A stretch of DNA of 64,000 nucleotides from Anolis sagrei (GCF_037176765.1 NC_090023.1:53088866-53152865); one strand, 5' to 3'. Shown: positions 11,936-23,100, numbered from the stretch's first letter. The notes: generated by a model from the sequence alone, not told the origin. A program made the numbers and translations.

Positions 11936-12299
11936 CAGTAGAGCCCCATTTATCCAACATAAATGGGCCGACAGAACATTGGATAAGCGAAAATGTTGGA
12001 TAATAAGAAGGGATTAAGGAAAAGCCCATTAAACATCAAATTATGTTATGATTTTACAAGTTAAGCATCAAAACATCATGTTTTACAACAAATCGACAGA
12101 AAAAGCAGTTCAGTACACAGTAACGTTATGTAGCAATGAGTGTTATTTACAAATTTAGCACCAAAACATACAAGGGTTGTTTCTTTCTCCCACCCTGGAC
12201 ACTCCATTTTCCTCACCTGTGGATCCAGGTGGGAGGCAGACTGTGTTGGATAACACAGAATGTTGGATAAGCAAAAATTGCATAAGCGAGACTCTACTG
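11936..12299. mobile_element. Tigger/pogo-like (Tc1-mariner) non-autonomous element, copy 1
   Basis: The ends CAGTAGAGCCCCATTTATCC and ATAAGCGAGACTCTACTG are terminal inverted repeats flanked by TA on both sides (11934-11935 and 12300-12301), the usual Tc1/mariner target duplication. The interior has 'gaaaatgttggataataag' and 'ttatgttatgattttaca'. Copy 2 at 13619-13963 shares the same internal 'gggttgtttctttctccca' segment. Confidence 0.85.
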
Positions 12300-12439
12300 T
12301 ACTATTAGGAATTAAGAAGGATGTTTTGGTTTGATCTACCATAGAGCTCTTCTGTTTCCAAAGAAACATCAGGAAAGAGTATTTGAGGGGGCATTTCAGA
12401 AAACAGATTCTATTATAGCTTGTTCTATTAATTTTTTAA

Positions 12440-12690
12440 TCAGTGAGCTCCTGCTGTTAGCCCCAACTTCTGCCAACCTAGCAGTTTGAAAACATGCAAA
12501 TGTGAGCAGATCAATAGGTACCGCTTCGGTGAGAAGTTAACAGCGCTCCATGTAGTCATGCCAGCCACATGATCTAGGAGGTGTCTATGGACAACGCAGG
12601 CTCTTTGGCTTAGAAATGAAGATGAGCACCACCACCCCATTGTCAAACACAACTAGACTTAATGTCTAGGGGAAACCTTTGCCTTACTTA
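12440..12690 (+). mobile_element. tRNA-derived SINE (central body), 5' truncated
   Basis: It carries 'gcttctgccaacctagcag'-like, 'aataggtaccgcttcgg', 'catgccagccacatgat' and the tail 'cttaatgtctaggggaaacc', the body of the SINE seen in full at 34745-35195. The tRNA head is missing. Confidence 0.8.
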
Positions 12691-12880
12691 GTAGTAATAA
12701 GCGGGACTCAGGGCGGTTTCCAGGCAAAAAGGCAAACATTCAATTCCTTGGTGAGAAACAAACACTTAAGTCAAAAACAGTGCAAAGTAACATCATTATA
12801 AACTCATAAATTGCTAAACAAACATGAAACTCCATAAAAACCAACGATACTGAAATTCATAATATGAGTTTAAGATGTTT
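12691..12880 (-). mobile_element. LINE tail fragment
   Basis: The fragment begins with 'gcgggactcagggcggtttcc' and 'gcaaacattcaattcc', the reversed CR1/L2-like tail ('gaatgtttgcc...ccctgagtcccgc'). Confidence 0.5.
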
Positions 12881-13618
12881 TACAGCTGCCTGCAGGGTCA
12901 AGATGTCCATAGCTTCCTTATTGCATTGAAGTGCAAATACAGTGTTATGTACTGTGTGTCAAAGGAAAAGATTCTCCCACAAGTGAGATTCTTCCTCTTC
13001 TACCCTCAGATTTTGCCAAAGTATTAAGAGATCCTCATTCTTCCAAACTGGAAAATGATTGTCAAAGCAAGGACATGTAATTTGATCTGAAAGGTGTTCT
13101 AAGAGTTTGGGGCGGTGATGAAGGGATAATCTGATGCTCTGTCCTGAAAAGGAAATCTCCCTCATTTCAGAATTTAGTTTACAAAATAACTCAATATGGC
13201 ATAAGCTTTCAATGTTAAGCAGAATGTAATAAGTACATCTGTGAAAACTCTTAAGGCAGTTGTGTGTTAGCACAATCAGAAAGATTTCAAGGAAGGGACC
13301 AGAGGGCAGTGGTAGAGCATATGCTTCACATGCAGATGGTTCAAAGGTCCAAAGGATCCATAGCAAGAGTTTCCAAGTAAAAGTGGGAAATACCCCTTGC
13401 AAAAAAAAAACCCTTTAAAAACCCATAAAGGTCACCAATGTTTGTTTACCATTTTTAGGCATCTTCCTTTTCAAATGTTCCAAAAGGATTTGTTTCTTTA
13501 AGATGCCTCACAGTATGAATATATGATGTAGGAGAAAGGAGGTAAAAACAGAGAGCAGCTGATGTAATAGCAGTGGGTAAAAGAGTTACTTCTGGAAGGT
13601 CAATATTCCCAGAAGGTA

Positions 13619-13963
13619 CAGTAGAGTCTTGCTTATCCAACATAAACGGGCCAGCTGAACGTTGGATAAGCGAAAATGTTGGATAATAAGGAAGGATTAA
13701 GGGAAAGCCTATTAAACATCAAATGATGTTATGATTTTACAAATTAAGCACCAAAACATCATGTTTTACAAGAAATCAACAGAAAAAACAGTTCACTGCA
13801 CAGTAACATTATGTAGTAATTACTGTATTTACGAATTTAGCACCAAAACAGACAAGGGTTGTTTCTTTCTCCCACCCTGGACATTATTCCGGGCGGGAGG
13901 CAGACTGCATTGGATAATACAGAATATTGGGTGAGCGAAGGTTGAATAAGCAAGACTCTATTG
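13619..13963. mobile_element. Tigger/pogo-like non-autonomous element, copy 2
   Basis: Ends CAGTAGAGTCTTGCTTATCC and ATAAGCAAGACTCTATTG are flanked by TA at 13617-13618 and 13964-13965. It is nearly collinear with copy 1 at 11936-12299. The two lie 1.3 kb apart in the same orientation in one intron. Confidence 0.87.
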
Positions 13964-14063
13964 TACAAGTCAAAATGGCCAGTCTTTAAAACAATAGGTA
14001 TTGATGAAAAAAGGGAATAGTCCACTTGAGCAACTGGGTCATCAGAATACCCCATGATATCCA

Positions 14064-14956
14064 AGGCCCCTTCCACACAGCTGATGTTGCACCTCAGCAG
14101 GAGTTCACCTTGCTCTATGCACTCACCAGGAAGCCAAATATAGTAATGAACAGTTTATTGATAAAACAGACTGTAAAAGAGTAAAATCCAAATATAGATA
14201 AAAAAAGGAGTAAGTCCCAAAAAGATAAGATATATCTCCAATACAAAGGTTAAAGCTTGATCATTAATCCAAAAAAGCAAGGAACAAAACAAGAGCTTGA
14301 ATCCATAGGTAAAATCTCCAACACTGGTATCAAAACTTGATGAAAACACTTGGCCTGAAGCTAAAACATGGCCAGGAACAAAACAGGAGCTTCTCACTCC
14401 ATTCACGACATTGCTTGACCTGAAACCTAACAGCTTCCTTTCCCTAATTAAGGACAACAATGAAGGCATTCCATTGACCTTGAGAAGACTGTCTGCCTCT
14501 CTTTTTCATGGCTCTGCTTGCACCTGGATTTCTTCCCATGCAGAGCAGCCTTGGTTCTCTGTCTAAACCCGCTTCATCGGATGAACTCATGTCCTCCTCT
14601 CTTCTCTGCCTGTCAGCTTCCAAAACAGTTTCTTTTTCACACAGAGAAGCAACATGTAATTCCAAACCCCTCTCCGTTCTCCCAACCGGGGAATCACCAT
14701 CCTGTTCTAATATCCCCTTTGTCTGAACACCTCCAGAAGCAGCAGCCCTGCACCCCCAAACCCCTCCTCCTCCTCATCATCATCATCATCATCATCATCA
14801 GCTGACTGAACTACAACAGCTGAATAAAATCCCACATTATCTGCTTTGAACTGGAATATATGGCAGTGTGGACTCAGATTACTCAGTTCAAAGCAGATAT
14901 TGTGGGATTTTCTGCCTTGACATTCTAGGTTATATGGCAGTGTGGAAAGGCCCCAA
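14064..14956. mobile_element. Palindromic MITE split by an LTR
   Basis: The left part (14064-14084, 'ggccccttccacacagctga') and the right part (14819-14956, ending 'ggcagtgtggaaaggcccc') form one MITE like the intact copy at 63493-63632. The MITE is a near-perfect inverted repeat with internal 'aaaatcccacattatctgc' and its complement. An LTR lies inside it. Confidence 0.85.
14085..14818 (-). mobile_element. Solo LTR of an LTR retrotransposon, 734 bp
   Basis: The segment begins TGTTG and ends CAACA (5-bp inverted termini). It is bracketed by an exact 5-bp target duplication GCTGA (14080-14084 and 14819-14823). On the minus strand it has an AATAAA-containing stretch near its 3' end and a (GAT)n run near its 5' end. 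A lone LTR is the usual product of recombination between the two LTRs. A 5-bp duplication suits Gypsy or some endogenous retrovirus groups; the family is not settled. The intact duplication suggests moderate age. Confidence 0.8.
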
Positions 14957-15427
14957 GTGAGCACTGGTGACAAGTCCACAGGCAACCAGTAACTGAAAAC
15001 ACAGCCATGTATTGGTACTACAGTTGTTATTGGCTTAACTGCAATCATAGAGTGCTCGATGGGTTGGATCCAAATTTACTGACACTTGGAAGAGATCTGC
15101 TGAAATCAATAAGATTTCATTTAGTCCTGATTAACCTAAGCCCTTTTTATTTCAATGGGTCTATTTCAAGCCTAAGCAAAACTGAAGCAACTCACTGTTT
15201 GCAAGACAGACCACTAAACCAAATTCAATGAGCATTTATCTTCTTCACACACCACAATATTCATTTGCAGAATGTATGACACAACTTTACCACAAACATA
15301 TTTTTGAATTAATACCTGCATCAAATGGCATTTTAAGCTGCTTATCATCTTTGGCACACTTGGCACTTACACTGTTGCAAAGCTTAACAGTCACAGATCT
15401 CTAGAAAAAACACATACATAATCAATG

Positions 15428-17055
15428 TATTGTCGAAGGCTTTCATGGCTGGAATCACTAGGTTCTTGTAGGTTTTTTCGGGCTATAGGGCCATGTTCTA
15501 GAGGCATTTCTCCTGACGTTTCACCTGCATCTATGGCAAGCATCCTCAGAGGTAGTGAGGTCTGTTGGAAATAGGAAAATGGGTTTATATATCTGTGGAA
15601 TGGCTGGGGTGGGGCAAAGAGCTCTCTGCTGACGCTAGGTGTGAATGTTTCAGCTGACCACCTTCATTAGCATTTGAAGGCTTGGCTGAGCCTGGGAAAA
15701 TGTTCTGTTGAGAGGTGTTAAGATGTGCCTGGTTGTTTCCTCTCTGCTGTTTTGCTGTAGTAATTTTAGAGTTTTTTAATACTGGTAGCCAGATTTTGTT
15801 CATTTTCATGGTCTCCTCCTTTCTGTTGAAATTGTCCACATGCTTGTGGATTTCAATGGCTTCTCTGTGTAGTCTGACATGGTAGTTGTTGGAGTGGTCC
15901 AGCATTTCTGTGTTCTCAAATAATATGGTGTGTCCAGGCTGGTTCATCAGGTGCTCTGCTATGGCTGACTTCTCTGGTTGAAGTAGTCTGCAGTGCCTTT
16001 CATGTTCCTTGATTCGTGTTTGGGCGCTGCGTTCGGTGGTCCCTATGTAGACTTGTCCACAGCTGCATGGTATACGGTAGACTCCTGCAGAGGTGAGAGG
16101 ATCCCTCTTGTCCTTTGCTGAACGTAGCATTTGTTGGATTTTCTTGGTGGGTTTTTAGATTGTTTGTATGTTATGTTTCCTCATCAGCTTCCCTATGCGG
16201 TCAGTGGTTCCCTTGATGTATGGCAGGAACACTTTTCCTCTGGGTGGATCTTCATCTTTACTCTCGTGGCTTGTTCTTGGTCTTGCAGCTCTTCTGATGT
16301 CTGAGGTGGAGTATCCATTGGCCTGGAGAGCCCAGTTGAGGTGGTTCAGTTCATCTTGGAGGAGGTGGGGTTCGCAGATTCTTTTTGCACGGTCTGCCAA
16401 GGCTTTAATGGTGCTTCTTTTTTGACTTGGGTGATGATTGGAGTTTTTATGTAGATATCTATCTGTGTGTGTGGGTTTTCTGTAGACGGTGTGACCCAAT
16501 TGTTGATCTGGTTTGCGGATGACTAGGACATCTAGAAAAGGCAGTCTTCCTAATTTTCTTTTTCCATTGTGAATTGGATTTTTGGATGCTGTTAAGATGG
16601 TCCGGGAACCTGTTGAGTTCTTCTCCATGGCTCCAAATGGTGAAGGTGTCATCCACATATCTGAACCATATCGTGGGCTTTTTGGTTGCTGTCTCCAGGG
16701 CTTGTTTTTCAAAGTGTTCCATGTAGAAGTTAGCTATGACCGGGCTGAGAGGGCTCCCCATAGCTACTCCATCTTTCTGTTCGTAGAATTCATTGTCCCA
16801 CTGAAAGTAACTGGTGGTGAGGCAATGGTGAAACAGAGCCGTGATGTCTTCTGGGAACCTCTGGTTGATGAGTGCCATGGTGTCTGCTACCGGGACCATG
16901 GTAAATAGAGATACCACATCGAAGCTGATCAGTTTGTTGTTGGTATTTAGCTTGAGATTGCTGATTTTTTCTATGAAGTTTCTACTAAAGACTGTTATAG
17001 AGGGAACGGAAGTTGCCAAATGAATCACAAGACAGAAATGATTCTGCACATTGCC
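15428..17055 (-). mobile_element. Penelope-like retroelement, 5' truncated
   Basis: The minus strand encodes a reverse transcriptase with GVAMGSPLSPVIANFYME and the catalytic motif FRYVDDTF, followed by a GIY-YIG endonuclease (GVYRIPCSCGQVYIGTTERS) and a long tail. This order is diagnostic of Penelope-like elements. The product lies in several frames, so the copy is broken. The terminal region (15428-15560) carries the block 'gatgcttgccatagatgcag' that is also seen in the 31-33 kb array, at 33436-33790 and at 45779-46258. The 5' side stops against a probable LTR at 17056. Confidence 0.9.
15505..15560 (-). ncRNA. Hammerhead-ribozyme-like motif in the Penelope terminal region
   Basis: On the minus strand the order is CTGAGGA (15549-15543, fits the CUGANGA core), a hairpin pairing GCTTGC with GCAGGT around CATAGAT, then GAAA (15522-15519) and ACGTC (15519-15515). 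Short complementary arms CCT and AGG flank the core. ACGT is self-complementary, which would suit a dimeric stem III as described for Penelope hammerheads. One extra U lies between the core and stem II, so activity is uncertain. Confidence 0.4.
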
Positions 17056-17738
17056 TGTATTAATCAGAAATATTAAAAATTATCTAGGTATTTTTAATTA
17101 CAAAAATGTGAGTCAAGCACTGAAAAGGTTAAATGGATGCAATATCTCAGCAAACGCTGCAGTTCTATATAAAAGGTGGGTCTGTAGTTTAGTAGTCCTC
17201 AGTCTGTGACAGATCTCTGCAGGAGAGGAGCTTCAGTGTGTTAGTAGGCCTCAGTATGAGTAGGCCTCAGTGTTAGTTCACCTCAGTGTTTGATAGAGGT
17301 GTCAGTCTGAGAGAGCCCTCAGTGGGAGAAGGTCTCAGTGTGAGATAGGCCTCAGTATGAGAAGGCATGGTGTAAGAAGCTTCTGTGAGAGAAGCCCCAG
17401 GTTGAAAGCCATCATGTGTGAAACTTCTGTGTAAGCTCATTATGAGAAGAGGCTCTGTGAGAGCGAAGTTGTTTATCTGAATTAGAAAGAAGCCCAGCGT
17501 GGAAGCAAAGACGGAAGTATAAAGAACTTTGTTCATGTTATGGAAACCTTGTTCTTGTAAATAGTGAAATGATATTATTTTGCTATAAAGAAAAGTCTCC
17601 TATGGAAAAGATGGTCTATTTGTTTTTGTTCTTTTTATCACTTTGGGGTACTGGTGCTGAGTCACACTACTGCTGATAAGTTACCCTGTTATACATTTAT
17701 GAGAAGGGTCTTTCGTTATTCAGCCCACTCGCCCAACA
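17056..17738 (+). mobile_element. Probable LTR of an LTR retrotransposon
   Basis: It starts TGTATTAATC and ends GCCCAACA. It has a TATA box (TATATAAAAG at about 17167) placed as in an LTR promoter, followed by about 300 bp of degenerate tandem units of the form 'gcctcagtgtgag'. No matching target duplication was found and no partner LTR is visible in the window, so the class is tentative. It abuts the 5' end of the Penelope element. Confidence 0.45.
17165..17470 (+). repeat. Degenerate short tandem repeat, 'cctcagtgtgag' type
   Basis: About twenty imperfect units of roughly 12-18 bp, such as 'aggcctcagtatgag', lie in a row downstream of the TATA-like box of the probable LTR. Confidence 0.7.
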
Positions 17739-17884
17739 GTCTGCTGTTTAGATAAATGATAAGGTGAATCAGAGTAGTAAGTCTGAATGCACTCATGGGA
17801 GAGTCTATTTATTAGCATATGTCTACCCTACTCTTTATGAAAAGCATTCAGTGGTTCCAACTCCCATCAGCCCCAATGACCATA

Positions 17885-18120
17885 GACACTATTATTTATT
17901 TATTACTTATTTACAGTATTTCTATACCGCTTTTCTCACCCCTAGGGGGGACTCAAAACGGTTTACACATAACTGACAAAACTTCAGTGCCATACATTGG
18001 ACACTGACGCGATGCCAAACCATAACAACCACAATAATAAAACCACAATTAAACATAAATCATAATTAGACAGTACATAAGCAATCATTAAAACAATAAA
18101 TAATAAAAACAGTCTCGCCA
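17885..18120 (-). mobile_element. LINE tail fragment
   Basis: The segment begins with (TTTA)n and 'tataccgcttttctcacccc', the reversed tail of a CR1/L2-like LINE, followed by an AT-rich 3' UTR-like stretch. Confidence 0.55.
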
Positions 18121-18375
18121 GTCATAGGGAAGGATGATGACAGCTGTAGTCCAAGAGAAACATTTGCAGGTCCATAGATGAGGTGCAACTGGGGGAAAAG
18201 CACTTAGGAAAAGTTTCAAGTTAAGAGTGATATCTAACCTGTCCACAGCAGACATTGATCACATGTGCAAATAGAGTAGTTATGGGATTAAAACGGAAAG
18301 GCTTTTGAAAACAAGTCACTGATCATTATGGTTCCAGTGTACTAATTTTGCACAGCACAATGTTAGAGAGATTAC

Positions 18376-18688
18376 CTGGAGATCGTCCACACATGTCATC
18401 CATGCAGTCTCTGTAGTTTCTTGCAATGAGTTTATACAGGTAGGTTAGATCCGGGTTATTTCCAGCTTCTGACAAAGCTTCTGCAGTAGCCAAATGCATG
18501 ACAGTATCATCACTGACTTTCCAATTGGCCACGTTGAGTTTGCTCACGCCACCCAGTTTGGCCACCTCATCGTGAATCTTCTCACCATCCCGTTGGAACT
18601 CCCATTTGCTATTGCAAAAGCCCATCGCATCTCCAGCTGCACTCAGCACCATCGCTGCCATGTAGTTCTCTAGCAAACCTGAACACAT
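18376..18688 (-). CDS. ADPRH: ADP-ribosylarginine hydrolase, first main coding exon (coding exon 1 of 3)
   Basis: ATG at 18688-18686 starts [20 protein letters not shown], which aligns with rodent ADPRH (MGGGLIEKYVAAMVL as I recall it). This start gives 357 residues in total, the family's usual length. The exon encodes residues 1-104 plus one base. Asp60-Asp61 in [15 protein letters not shown] correspond to human Asp55-Asp56, ligands of the first metal. An acceptor (pyrimidine tract, then CTTCAG) precedes 18691, so three exonic bases (ATC) sit before this ATG. The upstream frame stays open into the leader exon at 23480-23503, which leaves a longer N terminus possible. The donor is CCAG|GTAATC at 18376/18375. 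Confidence 0.93.
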
Positions 18689-19709
18689 GATCTGAAGCAT
18701 CACAAGAAAAACAGATTAAATTCAGTAAAGCCTCTATTTAAAAGCAGGTTGCAACTGTAGCTTGGTGGAATTGATGTATATGCATTTCAATTTACAGTAG
18801 ACACTCAGTTAACACAAACTAAGTAACCGGAATTCTCAAGCAACAGGCAAGAATAAAAGAAACAATACTTTAAAATTTTAAAAACTGATTTCCAATATAA
18901 TAAAGCATTACGACTGTGCTACATTCAGTTATGTTTGTCTCCATTAGTCATCATTTGCTTTCAATTACTGTATTTCAATATTAATATCAAGTCAAATACA
19001 GAGTTTGTATACCATGGTATAGTGTAGCCTATTTTTAAATGTAATTCCCAAGCAACACTACACTTATCGAGCAGATTAACTTTCTTTTCCAAATTATTTG
19101 AAGTGTTCATACCCCATTTATATGTCATTTGTCTAGAAACTAACATCAGATCTCATTTGAAGGCACTTCGTTAATACAGTGCTTTTCAATTATACAGTGC
19201 AACGCCGTTTTGTTACCCCACTCTATTTGTTTATATAGCTTTTGTGTATTTTATATCTCAGTATTGTATTTTGGTATTTTTTTTCCTTTTTGTATTTCTA
19301 TTATTGCGCATTATTAATCTGACAGTAGAAATATGTTTTTAGGTATTTATATGTACTTACAAGTGGGGGGAGGGGAAGATTTCAAAGCAGTATTTGCTTA
19401 CAGCGGTGTTCTAGAAACAATCCTGCTATTTTAGTGAGATGCGCCTGTATATGGTAGTAAAAATGCCATTCATCTTTGATAATCCGTACTATTTAATTTT
19501 TTAACTTTTGTATTTCACTTTTTAAACTTGACTAAAGTGTGGGATTGTTACTTGTCTTGAGCCCTCATGGGGAGAAAGGTGGGGCATAAATAAAAATAAT
19601 TATTATCATCATAATCATCTGCCATACATCTTGTGATGATGGCCATCACATTGTAAGCAGACTAATTTATGATCATGGTTAGCTGTTACAAGTGTGCGCA
19701 GCAGCCAAG

Positions 19710-20005
19710 CAACCAGGCCGAGCTTTAGCACAGCAGGTTAATCACCAAACTGCAATAAATCTTGCCAACCAGAAGGTTGATAGTTCGAAGCCCAGATCAG
19801 GATGAGTGCCTGATCTTTCAGCCCAGCTTCTGCCAACTTAGTGGTTCAAAAACAAATATGTGAGTACATAAATGGAAACCACATTCAAGAGGGGAGGTAT
19901 TTTAGATATGGCAGGAGGAAGTTTACGATCAAAGAAACATGCTCTTTGGCAGGGAGATGAAGTGACAGCACCCTCCGTGGCTGGAACTGAGCACAGCCTC
20001 CAATG
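19710..20005 (+). mobile_element. Old tRNA-derived SINE
   Basis: A diverged head ('gagctttagcacagcagg', 'ccagaaggttgatagttcg') is followed by 'cagcttctgccaacttagtg' and a degenerate body. It is the same family as 34745-35195 but clearly older. Confidence 0.65.
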
Positions 20006-20640
20006 ATGCCAAAAGCTTTATTTATTTATTTCAAACATTTATATTTCACCCTTCTCACCCCATAGGGGAGCCCCCGGTGCGCAGTGGGTTAAACCCCTGT
20101 GCCGGCAGGACTGAAGACCGACAGGTCGCAGGTTCTAATCCAGGGAGAGGCAGATGAGCTCCCTGTATCAGCTCCAGCTCCTCATGCGGGGACATGAGAG
20201 AAGCCTTCCACAAGGATCATCAAGGCGTTCCCTGGGCAACGTCCTCGCAGATGGCCAATTCTCTCACACCAGAAGCTACTTGCAGTTTCTCCTGACATGA
20301 CAAAAAAACCCACAGGGGATTCTAATATTGCCAGGAAGGGAGTTCCATAGCTGGGGGGCAATCACTGAGAAGGCCCTCTCTCTTGCCCCCGCCAAACGCA
20401 CCTGTGACGGTGGCGGGACCAAGAGCAGGGCCTCTCCAGAAGATCTTAGTCTGTGCGATGGTGCATAAAGCGAAATGCATTCGGACAGGTAAACTGAGCC
20501 AGTGACATTTATCTGTTGTCTGTCTTGTCACTGTACAACTGGCATTGAATGTTTGCCGCATATGTGTTCTGTAATCCCCCGAGTCTCCTTCAGGCTGAGA
20601 AGGGCGGAATATAAATACTGTAAATAAATAAATAAAATAC
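20006..20640. mobile_element. LINE pieces interrupted by a SINE
   Basis: Inverted LINE tail 'atttcacccttctcacccc' (20038-20057) continues after the SINE at about 20319 into 'gggagttccatagctgggggg' and 'tgagaaggccctctctcttgc', an antisense LINE coding remnant to about 20480. A + strand LINE/SINE tail follows at about 20530-20640 ('gcattgaatgtttgccgc' to (AAATA)n). Confidence 0.6.
20068..20308 (+). mobile_element. tRNA-derived SINE inserted in a LINE tail
   Basis: The head 'gcccccggtgcgcagtggg' and 'caggtcgcaggttctaatcc' (B-box-like) lead to 'tcctcatgcggggacatgag' and the end 'gtttctcctgacatgac' plus a short A run. CCCATAGGGG (20058-20067) and CCCACAGGGG (20309-20318) are a 10-bp duplication with one mismatch. 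Confidence 0.87.
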
Positions 20641-21627
20641 ACAACATGCATCAATTCATCTAAAACTAGATGGCCACAGCAATTTTTGTAAAAGGAGGAG
20701 GTATCAAGATTACATGGCTTCCTGCAGAGTTGTGCTCCTGACTCCAGTGGGGCTTTTTCTGGACTACTTTGGAATACAAGGTCTTGACTTGCAACCCAAT
20801 GTTGTAATAGTGGGCAGGCCAGTTTACCCAATTAGCTGATGGACTAAAATTGTTAATGACCTGCTTGGGGTATGTGTGAGTTGAGTAATGTCCCTGACCG
20901 GGTATCCCATTTCCCTTTCTACTCAGAGCAGGAAGATTACCCTTCCAGCTGACCCCATTCATTCCCGGAGTGTGGGAGTCTGGACAACTCCCAATGCATA
21001 ACAGGGAGCTATTTTTCTTATGAGTAGACTGAAGATTAAGAGAAACACTTGCCTCTTTGCTTGGGACTCTGTCCTTGTGGATTAAATAAAAGCTGGATTC
21101 CCACTTCACCCAACTCCCACTCCCATTAAAAAAGCAGACCCCAGTGCTGGTTCCCTGGGTTGCTGGGTATTTCTGAAGGCTGTTCCTCAATGGATGAGTG
21201 CAATGGGCTCATATATATAGGCACCAGATTCTATCTGACCTTGGAAGCTAAACAAGGGACAGAACGATCCCAAGTACTTTGAAGGTATACTCAAGCTATC
21301 ATTCCTATTAACACTGCTTGCTTTAATCCCACCTTTTGCTACAGTGGCTGGGCTATGCGTCCTTACTTGGAATTTATGTCCCTCATTTGCTGAACATACA
21401 CACATTTGGCTCCGAATAAAAAATCTGCTTCATAACCCCCCTTGTCTTTTTTGTCCCTCACAACAAAGGTTGGATTTCTAAGGAATCTTTAAGACCTCTC
21501 TTTTGCTCCCCACCCACTGCCCTGACAGCCTATGTCCCAGATTGCATCTACACTGTAGAAATAATGCAGCTTGACACCACTTTGTCATGGCTCAATGCTA
21601 CGGAATCATGGAAGCTGTAGTTTGACA

Positions 21628-22253
21628 AGGTTATGAATCATAATGTAAATATCTGATATGCAGGAAGTATTTTCATGCATTGGTCCAAATTTGGCACAAA
21701 TATATGATACGCCCAAATTTGAAAACTGGTGGGGTTGGGGGGGGGGATTGATTTTGTCATTTGGGAGTTACAGTTCCTGGGATTTATAGTTCACCTACAA
21801 TCAAAGAGCATTCTGAATTCCACCAACAATGGAATTGAACCAAACTTGGCACACAGAACACACAGAACAGAAAATACTGGAAGGGTTTGGTGGGCATTAA
21901 CCTTGAGTTTAGGAGTTGTCGCTCACTGACATCCAGAGAGCACTGTGGACTCAAACAATGATGGATCAGGACCAAAATTGGCATGAATACTCAACATGCC
22001 CAAATGTGAACACTGGTGGAGTTTGTGGAAAATAGACTTTGACATTTGTGAGTTGTAGTTGCTGGGATTTATAGGTCACCTACAATCAAAGAGCATTCTG
22101 AACCCCATCAACAACATAATTGGGCCAAACTTCCCACATAGAACCCCCAAGACCAACAGAAAATATTGTGTTTTCTGATGGTCTCTGACAACCTCTCTGA
22201 CACTCTCCTTGCGACCACCCCGCAGGTGTACCACCCCCCCAGGTTGAGAAACC
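21628..22253 (+). mobile_element. Non-autonomous hAT-like element, family A, 5' truncated
   Basis: Its interior is collinear with 2490-3364, including 'aaacttggcacacagaac' and the right end 'ccaggttgagaaaccctg'. The left terminus is missing. Confidence 0.75.
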
Positions 22254-23100
22254 CTGATCTAGAGACTCATAACAAATGACCTGGGATTTAGAAACTAGGC
22301 CTGGATCTACACTGCTGTATATCCTAGAACATGGGTCCTCAAACTAAAGTCCAGATATGGCCCTCCAAGGTCAGTTACCCAGCCCTCGCTCAGGGTCAAC
22401 CTAAGACTGAAATGACTTGAAGGCACACAACAACAACAATCTTACCTCATTAGCCAAAAGCAGGCCCACACTTTCCATTTAAATACTAATAAGTTTATAT
22501 TTGTTAAAATCGTTCTTCATTTTAATTATTGTATTGTTTTAAGTGGGGGTTTTTTGCACTACAAATGAGATATGTGCAGTGTGCATAGGAATTCATTCTT
22601 GATTTTTTTTTTCAAATTATAATCTGGCCCTTCAACAGTTTGCGGGACTGTGACCCAGCCTTCTGTTTAAAAAGTTGAGGACCCCTGTCCTAGAACACCC
22701 TAGGATAGTGCTGGAAGGCTGTTAGGAATGGTGGGAGTTGAAGTCCTAAATACCTGGAGGGCCCAAGTTAGCCCAGGCAGGTCCTAGGACCTGATAAGCA
22801 GGTAATCTGGGACAAGAACCTAGGTTACAGGGCCTGGGTTGTATGGTAATGCAGATCCAGCCTCGATTTTTATTTTGAACTTCCTTTTTCAGGCTGAGAG
22901 AGTGTCACCCAGGGTGCAGCTACACTGTAGAATGACTGCAGCCCGGCCCTGTTAGGAATGGTGGGAGTTGGGAGTCCAAAACACCCGGGGGGGGGGGCAA
23001 AGTTTGCCCTAGGATATAGGGCAGGGTAGATCCAGCCCCAGCTTCTGCTTCCAGGTCATTTGCTTTGAGTGTCTACACTACTCTACAATATAGTTCAAAG
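22254..23100. repeat. MITE fragments upstream of the CpG-rich region
   Basis: Pieces with 'ggatctacactgctgtat' (about 22290), 'ggaatggtgggagttgaag' with 'ggagggcccaagttagcccagg' (about 22700-22790), 'gttaggaatggtgggagttg' (about 22950) and 'tcaaagcaattaggaaactgg' (about 23095) are parts of short palindromic elements. They recur at 28685, 37373, 43160 and 52447. Confidence 0.55.

Larger units (their letters stand above)
10298..18375 (-). other. ADPRH: ADPRH intron between coding exons 1 and 2 (8.1 kb)
   Basis: Donor GTAATC at 18375-18370 and acceptor at 10298. It is filled with elements listed separately: Tigger-like copies, a SINE, a MITE split by an LTR, a Penelope-like element, a probable LTR and a LINE tail. 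The stretches 10298-11930 and 14962-15420 show nothing recognisable. Confidence 0.85.

Noticed and set aside
14707-15048. Acidic open frame with an Asp/Glu run on the minus strand
   Set aside because: It spans the (CAT)n/(CCT)n part of the solo LTR and the MITE, so the run is a microsatellite translation.
18700-18703. Longer ADPRH N terminus starting just upstream of 18691
   Set aside because: The bases upstream of 18691 form the splice acceptor, so they are intronic in the favoured model.
20068-20130. tRNA-like A and B boxes
   Set aside because: They are the head of a SINE with a target duplication, not a tRNA gene. The same applies to the other SINE heads.
20322-21190. Two overlapping minus-strand open frames of about 170 codons
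   Set aside because: The first covers LINE remnants; the second has no family, splice signals or coding bias.
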